Assembly: GCF_030272615.1 (NCBI RefSeq)
Contig: NC_081414.1
Location: 814,594,569 to 814,658,568, forward strand
Direction: 5' to 3'
Length of the DNA stretch: 64,000 nucleotides
Source: Cryptomeria japonica
Taxonomy: Eukaryota > Streptophyta > Pinopsida > Cupressales > Cupressaceae
The translations under genes and the position numbers were made by a program. Position 1 is the stretch's first letter. Every line of letters begins with the position of its first letter. The notes below the pieces were generated by a model, which saw only the letters and a program-made list of their open reading frames with translations, did not search any database and had not been told where the DNA came from. Positions 34,481 through 45,424 of the stretch are shown piece by piece.

Positions 34481-34874
34481 AGGCATATGAGACTTGTGAT
34501 GTTTTGTTTCATTGTTTTGTGTTTGGATAAGTGTCATGAAGGTCATCCATACACATGGTTTCATGTAATGTGTTCCTATTCTTCATAATGTAAGCCAAGT
34601 CACCTTTTGAGCCTAAGTGGCAAGATGGCTCCAAGGGGATCCTTGGCATGTTTTGTCATTATTTTCATGATGTATGACCATCTTAGGTTTGTTTAGGTAT
34701 GACATAATGTGTTTGTAAGGCTGGTTTGGTCGGTTGATGGGTCAATTGCCTAATTGTCAAGTTGAGTGACAACTTTTGTTGACAAAAGTTATTAATTTGT
34801 AAATAATCCTACTCCAACGGCTAATTAATTAAAAAATTAGTTGGATTTGGTTGAGAAGGTTCTTGAGACCTTTG
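34481..34874. other. Anonymous DNA
   Basis: No gene or repeat could be supported. Confidence 0.4.
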
Positions 34875-35248
34875 TTAAGGCCTTGGAGGTCTAGGAGAAA
34901 GTTTGGATGGTGAATGTCTGAAAAGCAAGTGATTAAACTTCAATAAAAACTCAGATTTTCTCATAAAACTCACTGCAATAGTACTTTGTAAGGATTCCAT
35001 GGGTAGACTAAACTCTTGATTTATGTAGACAAGTGTTCTAGTGTTCTTTTGGTTTTGATTTTTAAGGCCTTGGAGGTCTAGGAGAAAGGTTGGATGGTGA
35101 ATGTCTGAAAAGCAAGTGATTAAACTTCAATAAAAACTCAGATTTTCTCATAAAACTCACTGCAATAGTACTTTGTAAGGATTCCATGGGTAGACTAAAC
35201 TCTTGATTTATGTAGACAAGTGTTCTAGTGTTCTTTTGGTTTTGATTT
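34875..35248 (+). repeat. 187-bp tandem duplication, nearly identical
   Basis: 34875-35061 and 35062-35248 match base for base with a single visible difference (GAAAGTTTGG against GAAAGGTTGG). The short minus-strand frame at 35062-35253 is incidental. Confidence 0.95.
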
Positions 35249-36680
35249 GACAAGAAAATATTGAGAAATAAGGAAGATATCTACAATTTAGTGCAGGGTG
35301 GTCTGAAAAGCTTCAAAAAGTAGGGTTTTCAAGAAAATGCTCTCATAACCCCACATTCCTCGATTCAAATTGGCTCAAACTCAGGGGAATACTAGGGGAG
35401 ACAATTTATTTTAATATTTTTATGGTTTTTGAGTTGGCCGTTGAAGTGGTGAATTTTGAAAGCAAACCCTAGGCCAGGCATCTTCATGTGACTAGCCGGT
35501 TAGGATTGGAAATAATTGTGTAGAGATAAAACTAAGAGTGTTGGACCCTAGGGAACGATGGATTTGGTTTTTTGAGATGTGGCAGACCTATTCCAATCAT
35601 TTTCATGATTGTATCAAATCATTGGTGCATAGTTCCTTTGTAAAAGTAGCCTAAAACTCTCATTAGGCCTACTGTAGCAGCAATAGTTTTGACCAGTTCC
35701 ATGCAAGATCCAGACCTAGGACTTGGAAGTGTTTAGTATCTTCAAAAAGGGTGTTCAAAAATGTAAGGATTCTAGGGTGTCATTTGGGAGTTTACAAATT
35801 TGCCCCCTCAAAAGTCCCAAGGCAAGGCTACAAGGATTAGGTGCCTTGTGATGACAAAACCACTTGAATGTTAGTTGGTAAACAGATTTGTCCTTCGTAA
35901 TTTATTTAGTTTGGATACCCTTTAGAACAAGAAATGAAAGACAAATTTCACCAGACAGTTGGAAAATCATTATATTGATTAACCTCTGAATTAAGGTACA
36001 ACTCTCTCTAGCAAATATTCAATCAGCTTCAAATTACATACAACCAATATTATACTTTTCACTAGAAAGCATAGAAAAGGTTATTGCATTCACAAGTCAA
36101 TACCAAATGAACGCAAGCATTGATTTATATATAACTTTTTTGTATGAAGCTGACAAACTTCACATGCACACTAAAACAAAATGAAAAGCTTATAAGGTGA
36201 ATCCTGCCGGTAATCTTTTGCATACATGAAAGATTTAACAAATCTTTACTTGAAATAGATCCACACAGAAATCAAATTTCAGGCGTCAAACACACAAATT
36301 TGAAGTCAAAAGATAACTGTTATATGATTTTCATTCATAGATGATTATCAACTTTCCATACACAGAGTCTTTCAGCCAAAATTCCAGAAGTCCTTTTCAA
36401 AAAACTGAGTGAACCCTTTTAAAGTCATTTTAAAACATATAAATAGGTCGCCAGACCAATAGTTGTTAACCATAAGTAAGATTAACTCATAAGAGTTAAT
36501 AGGAAACTACCCTAACTATAGAACCAAAATTAAAAACGACTAAACTCGCTGGCAAACAACTCCTAGCTGTGCTACTCATGTTGTTGATTCGGTCTCGATT
36601 GGATTGCTCGGATTGGTGTTTTGGACAGACACCATCACCACCTTCGCCGCACTCCACTCTCGATGCACCTTCAAAATTTC
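35249..36680. other. Anonymous DNA beyond the 3' end of the long ORF
   Basis: No gene was seen. A 99-codon minus-strand frame at 36496-36795 overlaps the end of the long ORF in a different register and is taken as a shadow. Confidence 0.4.
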
Positions 36681-36930
36681 CTAAATTACAGTTACATGCG
36701 GCAGGTTGATATGTATTACTGTTTGCTTCCAAAGCTCTTTCTTTCTCTTCACCATCTGCACTTTGTCCTTGTGTGAGTCGAGGTGATCCAGACAAACCGT
36801 GAGCATTGATTCCACTTTAAAAATCCTCGTAAAATCCTCCACAGCCAAGGATTTCTCCACTTTGATTTGTTTAATGTGGCTGCTAAACTGATTAATCATT
36901 TCTGCAGTATCTTCCAGAGTTTGGCTATCT

Positions 36931-36938
36931 TTTTTAAG
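36931..36938. other. Left 8-bp target-site duplication (TTTTTAAG)
   Basis: Identical to 40362-40369. Eight bases is the diagnostic length for hAT insertion. Confidence 0.95.
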
Positions 36939-37030
36939 CTAAGTTGCCGGTTCGGGTTCGGGTTCCGGTTCGGGTTCGAAGAACCCGGTACGGCAAAATT
37001 TTGAAAAGGGGTTTGGGTTCGTTTGGGTTC
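36939..37030 (+). repeat. hAT left TIR and subterminal GGTTCGGG repeats
   Basis: The terminal CTAAGTTGCCGG is followed by four or five copies of GGTTCGGGTTC-like sequence and, after a gap, two of TTTGGGTTCG. Such subterminal motifs are where hAT transposases usually bind. Confidence 0.85.
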
Positions 37031-37266
37031 GTTAGTACAAAAACATGTAAATTTATATATATATATATATCAAAGCCTATAAGCATGAATTAAAATATGC
37101 ATGTCACATAGCATCATATGAACAACAAAACAAACATAAACTTGTAATCATAGCATCATGATCATACCATAATTGATAATAGCATCATATACATCAAGTT
37201 TAATATCAAAATGACAAAATATTCAAGTATCATTGTTTCAACTTTCAAAAATATAAACTTAAAAGT

Positions 37267-39749
37267 TTAATCATCAAATGGATCATCTAATTCTTCATCC
37301 TCCTCCTCCTCCTCCTCCTCATCCTCATTGACATTGACATTACATGAGCCAATGCCACTTGCACTTGCACTATAAGTTGGCTCAATTTCCGAGTCATCAA
37401 GTGTCAACGCAAGAAGCTGAGAACCAGGAGCATCCAAATCAGTATGCTCTGGCTCTATATCCCACATCTTTGTTTCCCCTTGTGTGTAGTCATGTTGTTT
37501 GTGTGAAAGAAGACGTAGGTTGGAATGCACATATACTAAATTCTCCGCTCTTTTTGATAGCAGCCTATTGCGCTTTACTGAGTGGATGAAAGAGTATGTG
37601 CTCCAATTTCTTTCTGAAGCAGATGAACTAGCAACCTATGAAGACAAAGTAAACAATTAAAGTTATACATTAATAAAAATAAAATTACTAGCAACCTATG
37701 AAGACAAAGTAAACTATAAATAAACTAAAACTTGTAAATTAAAAATTTTAATTAATTAAACTTTCTTGTGATAAAACTTTTATAGCGAGGGGTTGTAGGT
37801 GTTGGAAGCATGTGCCATGGAAGTACCACCAGCTATGAGCATCTTTCTTGGATCTATGACGAAGTGCATCAACACTTAGACCATTCCCATTTGTGAATTC
37901 TATGAACTCATTTGTAACAACATCTCGCAAATCATCATCGGGATATAGTCTAAGAAATGCTGCCTTATACCCATCAGATACTTCTAGATCTCTCCATGGT
38001 GGAATCCTTCCTGGTTTATCAAGAAACTGATTGCTATAGTACTTAGGTGTCAAGGCATAGGCAAGAAGGTGCAAAGGAGTGGTCATCTTATTCCACCTCT
38101 CTACAATAATTAATTCCAGTTCTTTGAAGAATTTCTCCTGAGGATCATTCTCTTTTTCATTTATAGTGAACTTTATTTTTTCAAGCATTGAATCAATGCC
38201 ATCATAAATCTCACCTATGCAAGGCCTATCCATGTCTGTATAGCGAATCATGCTCATGATGGGCTCAGTGATACTTAGGAGATATGTAACAAGATCCCAC
38301 CATTTCTCATCCAATATTCTATCCCTAATTTTTCCTGCCCTCTCAGTGCTACTTTGCTTCCATACAGTCCAATTGGTGCTGATCACCATATTGCATAGTG
38401 CCACTCTAACTTTCACAAGTCGTCTTAAGACGATTGTGTTTGATGCAAAACGGGTCTCAGCAACCTATAACACAAATTAATGCCAAATTATTAAAAAATA
38501 AAGCCAAACTTTAAAGAAGAATACACAATATAGCTTACACAATGATATTATTAACATTGAAAATTCAAAAAAATCAGAAAATGTAAAATTAAATTACTAT
38601 TTCACTTACCTTCAATAGCTCCAAATTCGAATAGGTTCTAAAAATCCCTTGAGACATGTGGTGGTTTGTGATGAACATCTGGATGTCCTCAGCCTCTGCA
38701 TACACATCTCTGATCCATTTTATTTTTTGCCCAATCCTTTGTAGCATAAGATTGAGCGAATGTACCGCACAAGGTGTCCAAAAGATGTGATCATAGCGTT
38801 GCTCAACCAACAAACCAGCAGCTCTACAATTTTTTGCATTGTCCGTTATGACTTGGACAACATTGCGGGGTCCCACAGACTCAATGGCAGAGATGAGAAT
38901 TTCTGCAATAAATTCGCCATCTTTTATTTGGCCCTCACAATCCACAGCTCTCAAAAACATTGCCCCTTTAGGGGACACCGCTATGACATTGATCAAGGGA
39001 CGGTTTTTAGCATCTTTCCACCCATCTGAAACAATTGTTACACCTGTCTCAACCCACGAATCCCTTATGGGTTTCAATGCATCTTCAACCCTCTTCACCT
39101 CTTTCTCCAATAATGTTCCACGTACCTTCTCATAACCGGGGCCCTTATACCCTCTTGGTGCCTCATTAACACTTTTTATCATTTGCTTCCAATATGGGGA
39201 GCGAACAACATTGAATGACAAACCATTTGCATAAATGCACCTTACTATATCTTGATCAGCATTGTCTCTACTCTCATTTTGGAATGCGGTTTCTAAAGGC
39301 CCTTTTGTTCTTTTACGTGTCAAGGGTGGTTCACTTTGAGGTTCATTTGTGGCAAAGAAGGGGTGGTCTTCTACTACAATACTGGGATTAGAAGGGCCTT
39401 GCATTCCCCTTGTTTTCTTTGATGCGGTTTGGTTCAATCTACGGGCTTCCCTCTCTTCTGCTGCCTCATGCTCCCTAATATATTTCATCACTATCTCATC
39501 TGGTATAGGTTTACCATTTTTGCCAGGGCATTTTTTGATGCCTCTTCCTTTTATTCCACACAAATGGCCTACCACTCGATAATATGAACTATTACGTTCA
39601 ATATCACATCCATGGCATTTCCAACGGAATCCCCCACCTCCCGGAAGTTGTTTTATAATGTCCACATATTTCCATAAGGGAGAATTTGGATCATTTCTTT
39701 GTTTTGCAATTACTTGTTCATTGCCAATGGAGGAAGATGTAGATGCCAT
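37267..39749 (-). CDS. hAT transposase (BED, DUF659, dimerisation), three exons
   Basis: The transposase cuts and pastes the element in the nucleus. The start is ATG at 39749 (MASTSSSIGNEQ). Exon 1, 39749-38610 (380 codons), has a BED-like zinc finger with WKCHGCDIE and the HLCGIKGRGIKKC region, a basic linker, and the DUF659 core with VSDGWKDA and ITDNAKNC carrying likely catalytic Asp residues, then CAVHSLNLML. Intron 1, 38609-38465, is GT..AG. Exon 2, 38464-37766 (233 codons), opens with the hAT motif ETRFAS. Exon 3, 37635-37267, has SSSASERNWS and the C-terminal dimerisation region, and ends in an acidic tail. The total is 735 codons without an internal stop. The last intron (37765-37636) starts with GA instead of GT, and unspliced reading stops after QESLIN. 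Confidence 0.9.
37628..37713 (-). repeat. Duplicated 3' splice-site region in the last transposase intron
   Basis: ACTAGCAACCTATGAAGACA on the plus strand, which is the acceptor and first exon bases on the minus strand, occurs at 37628 and again at 37688. The copy nearer the donor would lead quickly to a stop; the other joins exon 3 in frame. Confidence 0.88.
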
Positions 39750-39757
39750 TCTAGTTC

Positions 39758-39880
39758 CTATGGCAAGAAATAAAATAAACATATTCAAAAACAAAAACTA
39801 AATAATGAAAAAAAATTCAAGTTTCATGTTTGACAATTTGTGAAACAAAAATAGTTGGAAAAAAATGTTTAAAAACCTAC
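39758..39880 (-). other. Possible 5'-UTR intron of hAT transposase
   Basis: The minus strand shows a donor GCAAGAG|GTAGGT at 39880 and an acceptor TTGCCATAG|GAAC ending at 39758, nine bases before the ATG. Leader introns are common in plant transposase genes; this is inference from splice signals only. Confidence 0.5.
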
Positions 39881-40177
39881 CTCTTGCTGCCAATGGAAGC
39901 TTGAAAATGTATGGAAATGATGCTGCAACACTTGTTGAAGCTTCTAAAATCAGTCTTCAACTCCTCCTCTTTGATCTTGGAAGCCAAATTTTGTTCAACC
40001 TCTCTTCAACCTGCTCTCATAAAAAATTTGTTTGCAACACAAATGAGGTGAAATGTGTCAATAAGATGTTTTAGAAGTGTTTTTTAGGTTATAATTTTCG
40101 CTTTTTTAAAGGCGGAATTGAAAAAAAAATAAAATTTGGTTTGTTTTTTAACTTATTGGGCCGCCCAGCCACGCGGG

Positions 40178-40361
40178 TTCGACTGGGTCCGCCCGGGTTC
40201 GACTGGGTTCGACCCCGGGTTCGACTGGGTTCGACCCGGGTCGAACCCACCCTGGGTTTTACGAACCCTGGTCGAACCCGGGTCGAACCGGACCCGTACC
40301 ACGGACCCGGTCGAACCCGGACCCGTACCAGGGCTTCCCAGGGGCGAACCCTGCAACTTAG
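40178..40361 (-). repeat. hAT right TIR and GC-rich subterminal repeats
   Basis: About ten copies of GGTTCGAC or its complement in both orientations, some joined as CCCGGG palindromes, in a strongly GC-rich block ending at the TIR. Apparent open frames across it on both strands are produced by the repeats. Confidence 0.88.
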
Positions 40362-40369
40362 TTTTTAAG
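40362..40369. other. Right 8-bp target-site duplication (TTTTTAAG)
   Basis: Perfect copy of 36931-36938. Confidence 0.95.
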
Positions 40370-43239
40370 CAATTGGACATCCACGCAACGTAAATCCTTC
40401 TGCATGGTCGTTCTCAAGGTTGTTAATTCACCATGCAGACTGGCTGATTCACTATGGCCCTGTTCAATGATCTGGTTGCACCACTCAATGCTTTCTTTGC
40501 AAATAAACATTACGCCTTCATTTAACCCTGGCACTTGCCTTTCGGCAAGAAAATTCATCAGGCCATAGCGCTGAATATCGCGTATTTGCTTTGAAATCAC
40601 TGCCCATTTATTTTTCTCTTTCTTCCATGAGATTAAGTCGGCATCCAATTCTTTGGTGACTTCATTAGTATCCTTGAAAATTTGAACCAAATCTGAAATG
40701 TAATTGGTCCCTTGATGCACAATTGAGGTGAGCCATTCAGAGAAAATCTCCGCAATCATTTTGTTTCGTTGAACCTCATCAAAGAATTTCTGATTACCTG
40801 GTGACTTTGAACTAAATGGCACTGAACTTTGAGACAGTGGTAATGGGCTATTCTGTAGAGCATGAATATACTGAGCCATTTGCATTAAATTATGCTTCAA
40901 TTCAGCCTTGTCTTTTTCGTCCTTCCAAGTACGAGAGATAATCCGTTTGTTTGAAGTCTCCAAGTGCTTCACATCTACGGCTCTGGTTCCAACCCCCAAA
41001 TCAACTAGTTCAATGGCATAGTTTGCTTTTGAGGCAGTAACAACATCTTTATCAGGTGCGGGTTTGGCAATGTCAGTAGTTCAATGCTTTGTACTTTCGT
41101 CAAAATCAATCATAGCCTCCATTTTTAGCCTTTTGGGCTTTGTGGATTTTCCCAGACATTTACTCACTGTATCCTCCATTGATACTGAAATAGGAACCAC
41201 GTTTCTTTTCCTGGTTATCGAGTCACTTAACCACTTAGGTGCCAGAGTCAGTTCCTTAGATGACATGTGAGGAGATCCTTCTGAAGGTGGTAATGTGACA
41301 CTTTCTGCATGAGGTCGGATATCTAGCATCCCCGAGTCCTGGAAAGTGGCATCTGTGCCAGTTGGAACCTTGTCTGTATCAGAAACAGGAGAGGTCATAT
41401 CGCATAGTACTTCCTCTGCGTCCAAATCAAGAATGAGATGGGAAGCCTGGAGCTGAAAACTCTTCTTGGACTTAGACCTGGTAACCCGACCACCAATAGA
41501 AAGTTCAGCCTCGGTGTCAAGTTTCTCTTCTTTAATCTTTGCTTTCTCTTTTCCTGCAACAGAAACAAGGGTGTTAGTTAAAATAGAAGTTTTGCTTGCG
41601 ATCTTCCTCTTCCCACTTTTGTTTCTTGCATTGGTTGCCCTCGTCGAATGAAACTGACAACTCCTAAGCCAATTTTTTGTCTTGTGAATTACGCTGAAAG
41701 TGCATGTCTGAATGCTATCTTCCATCTTTTTACTCCAATCCACCTCTTGGAGAGGTTCATTATGTACCTGCCCCATAAACTTTGCATCTTATACATCCTC
41801 ATTATCAGTGGAGACACCTGAAGTATCCATTGGCAATTTCATGTCATGAATTCGTTTCAAGGTTAACCTGGACCAACTCCTTTTCCTTATTTCGAATTCA
41901 TCCTGGCAATCCTCCCAATAATCCTCCAACTGGGATACATGTTGGTCAAGCATCACCTTCTTCACAAATTGAGCGATAAACCCTTTATTATCAAAGTTAT
42001 CCCTTTTCACAAAAGTTATCCCTTAAATTCTAGCTCAAGATTCAGCGCATCAAAGACAGACCTGCAACTGTAATGGCCTAAATCAATAGGAAAAATTCCA
42101 CTTGTGTCGAAATCCTCGCCAAAATCCTTTACAACATAGGCTAGCTGCGTGGAAACTTCAATCAAAATACAGGAGTTTGAAATATATCTGGGTAGCCTAA
42201 AGGGTTTGCCTTTAAAACCTCCAACCCTTAGGTAAGTGAAGTGACTAAACTGTGTAAAGAAACTGCCATAGAGGTTAACTAGTTCAACGGCCTCTACAGA
42301 CAACCTTCTATGCAAGTTACCTTGTAATTCAAAGGTCAACCTCCCAGCAAAAATATCATTCCAACGGAGATAATCATCAACATGTCCTTTTGAAGTCAAA
42401 TTGGGGTGATACTCATAAATTTGCATGCCTTGAACCCATTTTGCATGAGACAATCCAGACCATTCCCTTACACAAGCAAGCATATATAACAGGTATGAAG
42501 ACATATAGAAGTTGGACACCCCAAGGTAATTACTCAAACCCTCGTGCAACCTTTCCGCGATAACAGTTCCCTAGTCGATGAACCAATTTTTGTCTAGAGT
42601 GACCTGGATGAAGAAATACATCCACTCCTCCCAATAAAAAGAGTGTGAGTTACCTTTTACTCTGTTCAACAATATTACCAAATCTCGGATTGCAGGACTT
42701 AAATGCTCATGGGTTAGGGGTCTCGATAGCCTTGAGCCTCCTTTTTGGAACTTCAAAAGCCAATTTCATGCAATGATTGTTCTGTACTACTGTCTTTTCT
42801 CAGAGAAAATTCCATAAGATTTTCCAATTGTCCAATCTTCATAGGGTTCCCGATGTGGGATACCCATGGCGGCCATTACTGTTTGTCTATCAATGGATAA
42901 CAAAACTTCACCATTGTTTTTCCTTATGCATCTATTACCTTTGTCATAGTGATTCATACATTCTAAAACCAATTCAGGACAAGGAGCAGCTATGGGAATT
43001 GCGGTTGCTTCCAATAATCCGCTCTGTGCAATATCTCTCATCATAGGATCAGTGGCAGGGTTCCGTACTCTTTCTAGGAAATCATCTAAATCCATTTGGA
43101 CTAATGCTGTATCACTTAGTTCTGGTAAATAACTTACAAGGGAAGATGAGTTCACTAATTTGGGCAAAGTAGGCCTCATGTTTTGCCTGTGATCTTCTCC
43201 AATTAACCTAGACAAAGGACAACAGGGGAACGGAAACAA

Positions 43240-43749
43240 ACAGCTAACAAAATAACCAGAGCTTTCCTAAAACAAACTGCAACAATTTAGAAAGTTGTCG
43301 AACATACCTTCCTCTGTCATCTGTAAACCGCTATCGCAGTCTATTTCTCCCGATCCAAAAACTTCTTCTTAAAACTTATCCAAACAAAATGATAATCCCG
43401 ACAGGACCACTACTCAATTTAAAGCCGAGAAAATCTTACCCATGATTGCCCTGAACTGTCCCCATTATTCTTCGTTCGTGTGACCTTATTATGAAATGAT
43501 TGCGCTCAAGCATACTTTAAATGCTAAGTCACTTCATATCTGACATTACGGATCCTCACTCCATACTTGCTATAATGTCAGATTTCAAATCATTAAAGAA
43601 AGGATATTCCTTTCCTCTGCTGCCGTTTGTCATATCTCAAAATCCGTGCCGCCACCTCATGCCCAGTCACATGATCTCGAAGAAGCCTAGACATTGAACC
43701 TCTAAACTTTACGAAATGATCGCGACACAAATCATACACATGACAAATC
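43240..43749. other. Upstream region of the long ORF
   Basis: The minus strand has MTEEG followed by a consensus-like donor (GAAG|GTATGT) near 43307-43315, and TTTTAGGAAAGC near 43258 could be an acceptor. A short first exon is possible but unproven. No promoter element was identified. Confidence 0.3.
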
Positions 43750-43910
43750 TTGAACTTTGAACCTTGAACCGAAAAGGTTCAAGTTCAAGGTTCAACGAAT
43801 GTAAAATGCTGATAAGGACTCGTGAAGACTTAAAACCGCGTGAGAAGAAAAACTTTTAAAACAACGACAGTTGAACTTTGAACCTTGAACCCTTCAAGGT
43901 TCAAGTTCAA
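43750..43910. repeat. Two hairpins built from GAACCTT/AAGGTTC motifs
   Basis: The first hairpin has arms 43750-43770 and 43776-43795 around a 5-nt loop. The second has arms 43871-43889 and 43893-43910 around a 3-nt loop. Both start with the same 20-mer TTGAACTTTGAACCTTGAAC. They lie upstream of the long ORF in its orientation. Confidence 0.8.
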
Positions 43911-44439
43911 CGCAATGAAACCTAAGCAACATAATAATGACTGGATTACATGAGGAATTTTAAACAAATGACTTGACCAACAGATCCAAGGGGGCGTTAC
44001 TCAAGCAAGGAATCATATAGAATGGGGATTTTTATATGTGCTGCCAACAAATGTATTGTGGGATCAAAGGGAAAGTTGTTTGCATTATGATTGGTGTTCT
44101 AAAGGTAGAACAAGATGGTCTATAGGGTCCACACTATCTTTGCAATGGTAGATGTGTAATACCCAAGTTGGTCATAGGTGGTCCAACGTAGGGGTTGGTA
44201 TCAAGGTAAGACTTGATGTGGGAAGTTATAACTCCATGAGTTTTTTTTTGCATCAGAGGGTCCCATTGAAGCAAGGGAAGGTATTGGTGTCTCCATTTAT
44301 GTTGTTGACAAGGGTGTCAAGGGTTTTCAAGGTTGAGTCATTGGTTTCGAGAGTCTAATTGGTTGTGTGAGTGTGTGAGTAACCTTGTTCTTTGGGGCTC
44401 TGCATCATTTACTTACCCTTCTTGGGATCTCTGAGTCTA
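43911..44439. other. Anonymous DNA
   Basis: No gene is supported; a 68-codon plus-strand frame at 44152-44358 is unassigned. Confidence 0.35.
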
Positions 44440-45424
44440 AGGATGAGGCTCATGGTTCGTTTGTTCGTTTGTTAGAATTGAACTTATTGAGACTAACCCC
44501 TTGCCTTCGTTAGATAGTACTCCTATTGCTAAATCCAAAGGAACGAAGCTCTGTGTCAAGTAGGAACCAGAAACCCTAGAAGTCACTCTGCTCAAACTAA
44601 ACCTTGATAAAAGAAAATGTGAAACCTCTAAAAATAGCCCTGTGAAAGCCAGAAAGCTTGTTAAAGAATCTTCCAAAAAGAGCATTACCATAGACATCGA
44701 ATTGGAGGACTTTGATAAGGAAGAGGAGGATCCAAATGTGAAGGAAAAGAAAGAGAGCAACTCTAAGGAGAGAAGATCGGCTCGTCCTCGTGGCCATAGA
44801 TAGAAAGGTTAAGATTTAATCCGAAGTGACTGCATATGAGATGGTTGAGGAGTTTTCCCTAGATGATGATGATGCTTCCTATAGTGCGGAGACGGAAAAT
44901 GAGGAGTTCCATGTGGAATACGAAGAACAAGAGGAGGATTTGGAAGAGAATGATCCTTTGGAGGAACCTGGTTCCCTACTGCATAGCTCTTTGGATGATG
45001 TGGAAATGGTGCCTTCTTCTCAGGAATCATCTTTGGGTGTGGAGAATGACAACACAGAAAGCTGCAGCTTCCGATGTTGAATTTGCAAGTTAAAGTTATA
45101 AACCTTGAAGCCAAGGTTGAAGAGTACTGACAAGGGTACCAAAAAATGGGTAACTCATTAAGCTCTATGTGTGCTAATACTGACGGTATTATGAGAAAAG
45201 TTGTCATAGGCTTTGTTTTTGGGCAAAGCAGAATGAAGAAGAAAGAAAGGAACCTGACGAAGCTAGGTAAAATGAACGAGGAGGAGAAGAAAGAGGAGAC
45301 TGATCCCCATGGAGATCAGGAATGCATAGGTACACAGCTTGCAGCGGAATTCGAACCTCATCAGCGAAGATTGAAACGCTTCATTTCTTTTCTTTTCTTT
45401 CATGTTGTCTTTAAGTTTAGTTAG
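44440..45424 (+). pseudogene. Acidic and lysine-rich ORF relic
   Basis: Plus-strand segments at 44465-44800 (CETSKNSPVKARKLVKESSK, then IDIELEDFDKEEED), 44826-45080 (VEEFSLDDDDASYSAETE) and 45146-45424 (basic and acidic repeats) follow one another with stops between. The composition is that of a disordered linker of the sort seen in the middle of the long ORF at 41 kb. No domain was recognised, and there is no start or promoter evidence. Confidence 0.35.

Larger units (their letters stand above)
36939..40361 (-). mobile_element. hAT DNA transposon, structurally complete
   Basis: This is a 3,423-bp element. The termini are imperfect inverted repeats: CTAAGTTGCCGGTTCGG at the left, and on the opposite strand CTAAGTTGCAGGGTTCG at the right. 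Perfect 8-bp duplications flank it. Subterminal arrays of GGTTCG-type motifs are short on the left (36949-37030) and extended on the right (about 40178-40350). A transposase gene with three coding exons fills the middle on the minus strand. It sits inside the long ORF, whose reading frame is resumed when the element and one duplication copy are left out. Confidence 0.95.
36681..43239 (-). pseudogene. Long degenerate ORF of an unnamed repeated family, split by hAT
   Basis: On the minus strand, successive open segments read as one protein of roughly 950 residues: 43239-42787, 42756-42571, 42549-42016, 42010-41789, 41776-41081, 40999-40370 and, beyond the transposon, about 36930-36681. Most joints are single stops in the same frame (TAG near 42572, TAA near 41786, TGA near 41080). 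One is a frameshift near 42780, and one is a short duplication of AAGGGATAACTTT near 42010. The N-terminal third (NPATDPMMRDI, CIRKNNGEVLLSIDRQTVM, SFYWEEWMYFF) is globular, the middle is charged and low in complexity, and the C-terminus looks coiled-coil (KDEKDKAELKHNLMQMAQYI). No catalytic motif was seen. I recall similar ORFs being common in conifer repeats, but this is memory, not a search. Confidence 0.6.

Noticed and set aside
37299-37322. CTC/TCC repeat as a non-coding microsatellite
   Set aside because: It encodes the poly-Glu tail of transposase exon 3 on the minus strand and is explained by that.
40141-40393. Three overlapping open frames rich in Arg, Gly and Pro
   Set aside because: They arise from GGTTCGAC subterminal repeats of the hAT element read in different frames.
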